Translations under genes and position numbers: made by a program
NCBI GenBank assembly: GCA_947177675.1
Contig: CAMWVK010000076.1
Coordinates: 1 to 7,053, forward strand
DNA: 7,053 bases
Source of the DNA: an uncultured Mucispirillum sp.
Lineage (GTDB): Bacteria; Chrysiogenota; Deferribacteres; Deferribacterales; Mucispirillaceae
Reading direction: 5' to 3'
Part shown: positions 1 to 4,209 of the stretch, piece after piece
Layout: every line of letters begins with the position of its first letter
Position numbering within the stretch: the first letter of the stretch is position 1
Notes under the pieces: generated by a model
The model's database searches: none
What the model was told of the DNA's origin: nothing
Seen by the model: the letters and a program-made list of their open reading frames with translations, nothing else

Positions 1-73
1 CGGCTCGTTAATCTCGCCTCTGAGAGACATAAGGTATTAATAATAAATAAATACAGTAGTCTTTCAGAGCCTG
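1..73. repeat. Hairpin-forming repeat, copy 1
   Basis: This copy is identical to 502-574 except for one base (G56 versus A557). It may extend beyond the start of the window. An 11-bp stem can form between 18-28 and 59-69, including one G-U pair, with a 30-nt loop of almost pure A and T. The unit therefore resembles a small palindromic intergenic repeat (REP/MITE class) rather than a coding segment. Its identity with known repeat families is unknown. Confidence 0.8.
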
Positions 74-282
74 TGAGCGGTTTTTAATATGCTACACCCC
101 GAGATTAAAGAAAACAGCTTGCCATTAATATGGGCTACACCATTTTTGCAAGAACTGCCAAATTCCCGACTGAAAAGTGAGTAATGAGAATTTGCACAGG
201 CTGAAGAAGCAGGCAAAGAAATTTATTAATCTTTTATTCAAAAAATCGGTCCAGCTACGGATTTTTGCTTCCTTCCTATTCG

Positions 283-319
283 GTCGGAAAATCCTTGCGT
301 CGCAAAAAAACGCTCCCCT
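283..319. repeat. 37-bp inverted repeat, left arm
   Basis: This arm is the reverse complement of 692-728 with one mismatch (A291). The arms are separated by 372 bases. It sits inside the GC-richer island, while its partner sits at the end of hairpin repeat copy 3. It contains GCGACGC and a run of seven A. The pair could be the ends of an inserted segment or two fragments of one dispersed repeat in opposite orientation; the lack of similarity just beyond the arms favours the second. Confidence 0.8.
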
Positions 320-402
320 TGATTTTTTGAAATCACGAAAGCCCAAGTAAATCGGATGCTTTCTTATGCTTCACAACGATGCATCCTGCACCTGTCTTGT
401 CT

Positions 403-424
403 ATTCTGAGCGAAAGCGAAGAAT
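403..424. other. Compact hairpin with GAAA tetraloop
   Basis: ATTCT (403-407) pairs with AGAAT (420-424). Inside it GA faces GA (408-409 and 418-419), a tandem sheared-type mismatch, then GC pairs with GC around a GAAA loop (412-415). Such a structure would be stable as RNA despite its small size. It forms the left end of the possible mini-element 403-510. No T-run follows, so it is not an intrinsic terminator. Confidence 0.45.
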
Positions 425-503
425 CTGGAATATACAAATTTCTACTGTCTATAATAAATTAAAATATTTTAAATATATTAAATATAATAATCTAGACTCT
501 TCG
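417..503. repeat. Possible mini-element with imperfect terminal inverted repeats
   Basis: The 17 bases at 417-433 match the reverse complement of 487-503 at 14 positions and enclose about 53 bp of nearly pure A+T. A second, more diverged version appears at 761-844. It shares GAATCTGGAATAT, then R, then CAAATTTCTA at the left end (421-444 versus 765-788) and AATCTAG at the right end (488-494 versus 830-836). The form is that of a miniature inverted-repeat element. No target-site duplication could be identified. Confidence 0.45.
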
Positions 504-583
504 GCTCGTTAATCTCGCCTCTGAGAGACATAAGGTATTAATAATAAATAAATACAATAGTCTTTCAGAGCCTGCTTTTTAGG
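502..583. repeat. Hairpin-forming repeat, copy 2
   Basis: This is the fullest copy in the window. It matches copy 1 over 73 bases with one mismatch and shares a further 9 bases of right-hand sequence (to CCTGCTTTTTAGG) with copy 3. The stem is 519-529 paired with 560-570, enclosing a 30-nt A+T-rich loop. Its left edge abuts the right inverted repeat (487-503) of a second small repeat structure, so the two may be parts of one composite element. Confidence 0.8.
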
Positions 584-635
584 CGAAGAAACTTATATCT
601 TTCTAATCAGAAAAATATATGGTCTCTTCGCTTAT

Positions 636-694
636 GAGACATAAGGTATTAATAATTAATAAATACAGTAGTCTTTCAGAGCCTGCTTTTTAGG
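636..694. repeat. Hairpin-forming repeat, copy 3, left arm altered
   Basis: The core (636-685) matches copy 1 bases 24-73 with one mismatch, and the right edge matches copy 2 to base 694. The left arm is lost. It is replaced by a shortened sequence (621-635) that forms its own small hairpin, GTCTC at 622-626 with GAGAC at 636-640. The spacing of 111 bases from copy 2 and 501 from copy 1 to copy 2 is irregular, so this is not a CRISPR array. The copy runs directly into the 37-bp inverted repeat at 692. Confidence 0.75.
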
Positions 695-728
695 GGAGCG
701 TTTTTTTGCGACGCAAGGACTTTCCGAC
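692..728. repeat. 37-bp inverted repeat, right arm
   Basis: This is the reverse complement of 283-319 with one mismatch. It begins inside the AGGGG at the right end of hairpin repeat copy 3, so the two repeat families are physically joined here. Read on the + strand it gives a short peptide (GAFFCDARTFRL, then stop) that parallels the minus-strand reading of the left arm. This is consistent with a fragment of a common ancestral sequence, but there is no sign of a functional gene. Confidence 0.8.
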
Positions 729-764
729 TGTGAGGTGAGAAATCAATAGTCTGTATCTGGAGAG

Positions 765-788
765 GAATCTGGAATATGCAAATTTCTA
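765..788. repeat. Diverged second copy of the 421-444 repeat
   Basis: It matches 421-444 over 24 bases with one difference (A434 versus G778). The similarity then fades and returns at AATCTAG (830-836). The sequence after that, including a small hairpin GCCTG/CAGGC at 844-858, looks like a degraded version of the left end of hairpin repeat copy 2. This suggests that an old composite unit was duplicated. Confidence 0.6.
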
Positions 789-957
789 ATATCTACAAAT
801 AAAATACAGTAAATATATGGAGTATCTGTAATCTAGTTCTTTCGCCTGTTTAGCAGGCTCAGTAAGACATTTGAGAGATATTGAAAATAAGGTGTAAGTT
901 ATTTAAACATATTACAAAAAATAGTTGGGATTGGATAAAATAGTAAAATATTTTTCA

Positions 958-986
958 TTGACATTAAGCCTTACCAGTATTATATA
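958..986 (+). promoter_or_regulatory. Sigma-70 promoter for the exporter pair
   Basis: A perfect -35 TTGACA (958-963) is followed after 17 bases by TATATA (981-986; 4 of 6 matches to TATAAT). Transcription would start near 993, about 25 bases before the ATG at 1018. It lies just beyond the end of the repeat patchwork. The exact -35 and the ideal spacer make it the best sigma-70 promoter in the window. Confidence 0.6.
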
Positions 987-1017
987 GATATCTTCTTTAA
1001 AAATATGGTGAGGTAGT

Positions 1018-1794
1018 ATGAAAACTGCAGACATTAAAGAATTAAGTAACTTTCTACTTGATTATGCTGCTATGTTAATGCGTTCAGGAGCAAATACTGA
1101 AAGAACTGTTCGCAATGTTACAAGGATAAGTAAATCCTTTGGCTATGAAGCAGCCATAGCCATTTTCCAAAGAAATATTACAATGACTATTCAAGACCCC
1201 GCAGATTCTGCTAAGGGATGCACTTCTGTAAAGCAGCAGATGCCGCCCCATTTAAGTTTAAGCATAGTAAATGATTTAAGTGCATTAAGCTGGCAGTCTT
1301 ATGATACTGATATGTCTTTAAATGAAGTGAAAGAAAGATATAGTGAAATTTTATCCAAAGCACATTCATCTAATTTTATAGTATTGCTTTTTGCATCATT
1401 TGCTATTGCTGCATTTTGTGAGCTTTTTGGCGGAGATTATTATGCTATGCTTATAGTTTTTCTTTCTACACTTGTGGCTTTTTCTTTAAGACTTTTTCTA
1501 ATTAAATTAAGATTTGATGTAAGAGCCATGATAACAGTTGTTTCATTTACTGCATCATTTACTGCATATTTAATTGGTTCATTTCTTATATCTACAAATA
1601 CATTAAATGTGGCTGTATCTACAAGTGTATTATTTTTAATACCCGGTGTTCACATAATAAATTCAGTTACAGATATACTTGATGGTCATGTTATGACTGG
1701 CATATCAAGGGCAGTAAGTTCTATGATATTAGTTATATGTATAGCTATAGGGCTTTATGCAACATTATCTTTAACAAGCTGGTTGTTTTTATGA
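1018..1794 (+). CDS. ThrE/YjjP-like exporter, large subunit (DUF1212)
   Basis: This is the larger half of a split ThrE-family exporter of the inner membrane. The family exports threonine and serine (ThrE) or, for the E. coli YjjP-YjjB pair, succinate; the substrate here cannot be told. The 258 residues match YjjP in size. An N-terminal soluble domain (about 1-115) opens with the typical amphipathic segment (LLDYAAMLMRSGANTERTVR, residues 13-32). About five membrane spans follow (roughly 119-138, 142-160, 170-191, 198-210, 232-252). The family signature PGVHIINSVTDILDGH lies at 209-224, with GISRA just after. GGTGAGG (1007-1013) serves as ribosome binding site 4 bases before the ATG. The gene overlaps the next one by ATGA, as expected for subunits made together. 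Confidence 0.88.
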   Translation: MKTADIKELSNFLLDYAAMLMRSGANTERTVRNVTRISKSFGYEAAIAIFQRNITMTIQDPADSAKGCTSVKQQMPPHLSLSIVNDLSALSWQSYDTDMSLNEVKERYSEILSKAHSSNFIVLLFASFAIAAFCELFGGDYYAMLIVFLSTLVAFSLRLFLIKLRFDVRAMITVVSFTASFTAYLIGSFLISTNTLNVAVSTSVLFLIPGVHIINSVTDILDGHVMTGISRAVSSMILVICIAIGLYATLSLTSWLFL

Positions 1795-2291
1795 TGCAAA
1801 TAATATTATATTCATTAAATGAAGCACTTTTTGCAGCAATTGCCGCAGTTGGTTTTGCATTAATCAGTGACCCGCCTAAAAGACTTATAATATTTACAGC
1901 AATCTTGGCAGCAGCAGGCAGAGGCTGTAGATATTTTTTAATAGAGCAGTGTGGTATAGGCATATCTACTGCCACATTAATTGCAGCTGTTATAATAGGT
2001 TTTCTAGGGCTTTATATGGCTAATAAATTAAGGTGTTCTATGGAAGTTGTTTCATTTCCAGCACTTTTGCCTATGATTCCGGGGCTTTATGCTTATGAAA
2101 CTATTTTATCAATAGTTAAATACAGTAAGGCAGTGACTATTGCAGATAAACAGGAAATAATTGTAAGTATTTTTGATAACGGTATCACTACGCTGTCTAT
2201 TATTACTGCATTAGCAGTAGGTGTTACTATTCCTCTTTTAATTTTCTATGAAAAATCATATACAATGACAAGGAAAAAGAAAGAAAATTAA
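1791..2291 (+). CDS. ThrE/YjjB-like exporter, small subunit (DUF3815)
   Basis: This is the smaller, fully membrane-embedded half of the split exporter, and it should form a complex with the protein encoded just upstream. From the ATG at 1791 it has 166 residues, close to E. coli YjjB (157). An open frame continues upstream to 1737, but that would run inside the previous gene and add 18 atypical residues. The ATG at 1791 overlaps the upstream TGA (ATGATG), and 1794 is an equally placed alternative. No clear Shine-Dalgarno sequence precedes it, so coupled translation is likely. Visible features are the GFALISDPPKR segment near the N-terminus, the conserved FPALLPMIPGLYAYETI segment, about four to five hydrophobic spans, and a lysine-rich C-terminal tail. 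No terminator is visible between this gene and the flagellar promoter. Confidence 0.85.
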   Translation: MMQIILYSLNEALFAAIAAVGFALISDPPKRLIIFTAILAAAGRGCRYFLIEQCGIGISTATLIAAVIIGFLGLYMANKLRCSMEVVSFPALLPMIPGLYAYETILSIVKYSKAVTIADKQEIIVSIFDNGITTLSIITALAVGVTIPLLIFYEKSYTMTRKKKEN

Positions 2292-2302
2292 TTTTTATAT
2301 TT

Positions 2303-2318
2303 TGGCACATCTCTTGCT
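2303..2318 (+). promoter_or_regulatory. Sigma-54 promoter P1 ahead of flgB
   Basis: TGGCAC (2303-2308), five bases, then TTGCT (2314-2318) match the sigma-54 consensus TGGCAC-N5-TTGCW. Exactly 10 bases lie between the -24 GG and the -12 GC. Transcription would start near 2329, giving a leader of about 65 nt before flgB. Sigma-54 control with an NtrC-type activator is common for basal-body genes in many Gram-negative groups. This is the best-matching regulatory site in the window. Confidence 0.85.
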
Positions 2319-2355
2319 AATGAATAAGCAGGTGAATGAAAAGTGAATTTAAAAG

Positions 2356-2371
2356 TGGCATTTGTATTGCT
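2356..2371 (+). promoter_or_regulatory. Second, tandem sigma-54 promoter P2 ahead of flgB
   Basis: TGGCAT (2356-2361), five bases, then TTGCT (2367-2371) again have 10 bases between GG and GC. The motif lies 53 bp downstream of P1. The predicted start near 2382 is almost on the ribosome binding site (2384-2390), so the leader would be only about 13 nt. It may be a real second promoter, a sigma-54 holding site, or a remnant. The match is one base short of consensus in the -24 box. Confidence 0.55.
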
Positions 2372-2394
2372 TATTAAAAAGTAAGAGGTGTGAA

Positions 2395-2811
2395 ATGATA
2401 GGGATTTTTGATAAAACTAAAGTAAATGATTTAAACTTTGCTCTTGATACTTTATCAGTAAAAAATAACGGTATATCAAGAAACATTGCAAATCAGAATA
2501 CTCCAAAATATAAAGCTGTTAAACTTGTTTTCAGCGAAGTTATGGAAGAGTATTATTCTAACTCAAATAATCCTGTCCCACTTAAACGCACCAACTCAAT
2601 GCATATGCCGTTAGGCGATGAAGAATTAGACCCTAGGACATTAGTTCGTTTCCAAAATAACCCATCTACAAGAAATGATGGAAACGATGTTAATATGGAT
2701 TATGAAATGAGCCAGCAGGCAGAAGCAGAATCAAGATATAAACTGCTTTCTCAAATAGCTGGTAAAAAAGTAACTGGTCTTGTAGATTTAACTAGAACAC
2801 AAGCTCAGTAA
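2395..2811 (+). CDS. flgB: Flagellar proximal rod protein FlgB
   Basis: FlgB forms part of the proximal rod of the flagellar basal body, next to the MS ring. It crosses the inner membrane through the flagellar type III export gate. The 138 residues fit the family (about 130-140). Near the N-terminus is the rod-protein signature NIANQNTPKYKA (NxANxxTPxYKA class), and the C-terminal half has the FlgB hallmark NDGNDVNMDYEMSQQAEAES. The open frame reaches back to a TTG at 2362, but the ATG at 2395 is preferred: AGAGGTG (2384-2390) lies 4 bases before it, family proteins start here, and the extension would overlap sigma-54 promoter P2. It is the first gene of the flagellar cluster, followed after 18 bases by flgC. 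Confidence 0.95.
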   Translation: MIGIFDKTKVNDLNFALDTLSVKNNGISRNIANQNTPKYKAVKLVFSEVMEEYYSNSNNPVPLKRTNSMHMPLGDEELDPRTLVRFQNNPSTRNDGNDVNMDYEMSQQAEAESRYKLLSQIAGKKVTGLVDLTRTQAQ

Positions 2812-2829
2812 GAAGTTAGGAGATAGAAA

Positions 2830-3234
2830 ATGAGTTATTTTGATGTATTAGATGTGGCAGCTACAGGGCTTTCTGCACAAAGAATAAGAATGAGTGTTTT
2901 ATCTTCAAATATGGCAAACGCTAACACTACACGCACAGAAGACGGCGGGCCATACAGGAAAAAAAATGTTATATTTAAACAAGTTTTAACAGGTGAGCAT
3001 AAAGGTGGTGTTCAGGTTGATAAAATATATGAAGATACTAAACCTCCGCGTTTGCAGTATGACCCAACACACCCAGATGCAAATGAAGAAGGTTATGTGG
3101 CTATGCCTAATATAAGCCCTGTTGAAGAAATGGTTAATCTTTTGGAAGCAGCAAGAGCTTATGAATCAAACTTAACTATTTTGCAGTCAGCTAAACAATT
3201 ATCTAATGCTGCATTGGAAATTGGACGACAGTAA
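2830..3234 (+). CDS. flgC: Flagellar proximal rod protein FlgC
   Basis: FlgC is a proximal rod component that assembles with FlgB and FlgF on FliE and the MS ring. The 134 residues are typical. The N-terminal rod/hook signature reads SSNMANANTTRTEDGGPYRKK, an almost exact match to the family pattern. The C-terminus (VEEMVNLLEAARAYESNLTI) carries the conserved amphipathic helix shared by axial proteins, which pairs with the N-terminal helix in the assembled rod. AGGAGA (2818-2823) stands 6 bases before the ATG. It is very likely cotranscribed with flgB. Confidence 0.96.
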   Translation: MSYFDVLDVAATGLSAQRIRMSVLSSNMANANTTRTEDGGPYRKKNVIFKQVLTGEHKGGVQVDKIYEDTKPPRLQYDPTHPDANEEGYVAMPNISPVEEMVNLLEAARAYESNLTILQSAKQLSNAALEIGRQ

Positions 3235-3261
3235 TTGTGGGAAATTTTTTCCTAGTATTTA

Positions 3262-3284
3262 AATGTGGAAATTAGTGCCACATT
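3262..3284 (+). other. Stem-loop in the flgC-fliE spacer
   Basis: AATGTGG (3262-3268) pairs perfectly with CCACATT (3278-3284) around a 9-nt loop. No T-run follows, so it is a poor candidate for an intrinsic terminator. It might limit RNA decay or act as a protein binding site. A shorter hairpin, GGAAA-TTT-TTTCC, lies just before it at 3240-3252. Confidence 0.4.
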
Positions 3285-3318
3285 ATATGCGGCAAAATTT
3301 TCCTAATATAGATTTATA

Positions 3319-3347
3319 TTGATAAGTAGCTAAAAAGGTTGTATATT
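3319..3347 (+). promoter_or_regulatory. Possible sigma-70 promoter for fliE
   Basis: TTGATA (3319-3324; 5 of 6) and TATATT (3342-3347; 5 of 6) are separated by exactly 17 bases. Transcription would begin near 3354, about 20 bases before the fliE start. In DNA this rich in A and T such matches arise by chance, but the unusually long 138-nt gap inside a flagellar cluster makes a separate promoter credible. Confidence 0.4.
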
Positions 3348-3372
3348 ATACATAGAAAGATAGGAGCAGAAA

Positions 3373-3681
3373 ATGGCTGATATTAATAAACTGGATATTT
3401 TACTTCCAAACAGTTTTGAAACAAACTACAGCTCTACACAGCAGCCTTCTGTTGTGGAAGGGGACAGCTTCTCTGATATTTTAAAAACAGCACTTAATAG
3501 TGTGGATTCTGCTCAGCATAATGCAACAGCAGCTATTCAGCAGGCACTTAATGGTGAAAATACCGATGTGCATGACACAATGATAGCTATGCAGAAAGCT
3601 GATACATCTCTTAAAATGATGATGGAAGTCCGCAACAAATTATTATCTGCTTATCAAGAAGTTATTAAAACTCAAGTGTAG
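3373..3681 (+). CDS. fliE: Flagellar hook-basal body protein FliE
   Basis: FliE joins the MS ring (FliF) to the proximal rod (FlgB) and is among the first substrates of the flagellar export apparatus. The 102 residues match the family length. After a variable N-terminus, the FliE pattern runs from SFSDILKTALNSVD through the GENTDVHDTMIAMQKAD segment to EVRNKLLSAYQEVIKTQV at the end, including the invariant RNKL and AYQE. AGGAG (3362-3366) lies 6 bases before the ATG. It follows flgC after 138 nt, more than usual in this cluster, and may have its own promoter. Confidence 0.95.
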   Translation: MADINKLDILLPNSFETNYSSTQQPSVVEGDSFSDILKTALNSVDSAQHNATAAIQQALNGENTDVHDTMIAMQKADTSLKMMMEVRNKLLSAYQEVIKTQV

Positions 3682-3729
3682 TATATCTTATTTTTACTGC
3701 ACTTGATTTTCTTATCCCTTTTGTAATAC

Positions 3730-3745
3730 ACTGCTGTTTAGCAGT
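3730..3745 (+). other. Stem-loop downstream of fliE
   Basis: ACTGCT (3730-3735) pairs with AGCAGT (3740-3745) around a 4-base loop. Flanking TACAC (3727-3731) and GTGTA (3752-3756) can form an alternative pairing. No T-tract follows, so termination is unlikely. The hairpin could mark a processing point between fliE and the small gene that follows. Confidence 0.35.
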
Positions 3746-3811
3746 ATCGCTGTGTAATTACTATCTTTATATAAAAATTAACAGTTTCTTTGTAAATATG
3801 GAGCAAAAATT

Positions 3812-4015
3812 TTGAATAAACAGTCTGACTTTAAAGAAGAAAATTTATCTTCATTAAAATTATTGTGGCAGTCGCTGCCTTTAAATCTTAAAAGATTTGT
3901 AGTGGTTGTATTTATTATTTTAATATGTTCTGCTTTCTTTACTGTATTTTTTGCAGATGATGCAGTCAGTGAATTAAAATTGATGAGTGAGCAAATAGAT
4001 AATTATGTTAAATAG
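3812..4015 (+). CDS. Unrecognised 67-residue single-span membrane protein between fliE and fliF
   Basis: I do not recognise a family. The 67 residues consist of a polar, mixed-charge N-terminus (1-14), an amphipathic segment LKLLWQSLPLNLKR (15-28), one strong membrane span (about 29-47, FVVVVFIILICSAFFTVFF) and an acidic C-terminal tail (48-67). The positive residues before the span suggest the N-terminus faces the cytoplasm. The start is TTG, supported by GGAG (3800-3803) 8 bases upstream; an ATG at 3798 is in another frame and stops at once. It is set 130 nt after fliE and 194 nt before fliF. Its W-x2-L-x4-K pre-membrane pattern resembles the start of FliF. An accessory role in basal-body assembly is an inference from location only. 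Confidence 0.6.
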   Translation: MNKQSDFKEENLSSLKLLWQSLPLNLKRFVVVVFIILICSAFFTVFFADDAVSELKLMSEQIDNYVK

Positions 4016-4117
4016 TGTTTATATTATGTAAAATTCTGTATTTATTTTAAAGATAAAAATAATATGGAAATTTTTACAGTAAATGTGGCAGTATGTGGTT
4101 AAATTGTAAAAAAATAC

Positions 4118-4146
4118 TTGTAACTATTAAAGAAATTTTATATATT
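4118..4146 (+). promoter_or_regulatory. Possible sigma-70 promoter for fliF
   Basis: TTGTAA (4118-4123; 4 of 6) and TATATT (4141-4146; 5 of 6) have a 17-base spacer. The predicted start near 4152 gives a leader of nearly 60 nt. The -10 box lies within the perfect palindrome 4139-4156, the arrangement of an operator that blocks or modulates a promoter. The match by itself is close to what A+T-rich DNA yields by chance. Confidence 0.3.
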
Positions 4147-4156
4147 GCAATATATA
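4139..4156. promoter_or_regulatory. 18-bp perfect palindrome upstream of fliF
   Basis: The sequence TATATATTGCAATATATA reads the same on both strands, with its centre at TTGCAA. It overlaps the -10 of the possible fliF promoter and ends 38 bases before the fliF ribosome binding site. Alternating A and T make part of the symmetry cheap, but the central TTGCAA is not simple repeat. A dimeric regulator site or a small RNA hairpin are both possible. Confidence 0.4.
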
Positions 4157-4209
4157 TCACTATATTTGTGCATAGTGTGACTTTATATATAGTATAGGAG
4201 CGACCATAT

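Larger units (their letters stand above)
1..957. other. Gene-free repeat patchwork upstream of the exporter operon
   Basis: No reading frame here has a ribosome binding site, a recognisable protein family or convincing coding character. The stretch is made of short repeats listed separately: hairpin-forming direct repeats, a 37-bp inverted pair, and a diverged direct pair. Composition is uneven. Bases 121-180 contain 25 G+C of 60 and 241-300 contain 27 of 60, against 11 of 60 in 901-960. The GC-richer island at about 84-420 therefore looks different from its surroundings. No tRNA, rRNA, CRISPR array or transposase was found. The best reading is an accumulation of dispersed, non-autonomous repeat elements, though this is inferred from internal copies only. 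Confidence 0.6.

Noticed and set aside
89..184. 31-codon ATG frame on the + strand (MLHPEIKENS...)
   Set aside because: It has no Shine-Dalgarno sequence, is very short, overlaps an open frame on the other strand, and spans the internal direct repeat.
125..346. 73-codon open frame on the minus strand in the repeat region
   Set aside because: It has no ribosome binding site and no family resemblance, and it crosses the left arm of the 37-bp inverted repeat. It is better explained as chance openness of GC-richer repeat DNA, though a decayed gene fragment cannot be excluded.
177..350. 57-codon GTG frame on the + strand, basic and rich in K and R
   Set aside because: No ribosome binding site is present and it lies opposite another open frame in the same repeat. 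Not enough to call a gene.
1..694. CRISPR array suggested by three similar repeats
   Set aside because: Copy spacing is 501 and 111 bases, the units are 50-80 bp long and fold on themselves, and no regular spacers exist.
844..858. Small hairpin GCCTG-TTTAG-CAGGC as a terminator
   Set aside because: The stem has only 5 bp and no T-run follows on either strand. It is more likely part of a degraded repeat copy.
1737..1790. Upstream start for the small exporter subunit
   Set aside because: It lies within the upstream gene, lacks a binding site, and adds residues not seen in the family. The ATG overlapping the upstream stop is the usual arrangement.
2362..2394. N-terminal extension of FlgB from a TTG at 2362
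   Set aside because: It would overlap the second sigma-54 motif and the ribosome binding site of the ATG at 2395, and FlgB proteins start at the equivalent of that ATG.
4084..4100. Possible sigma-54 site TGTGGCAGTATGTGGTT before fliF
   Set aside because: There is a GG at the -24 position, but the bases 10 nt downstream are TT, not GC, so the -12 element is absent.
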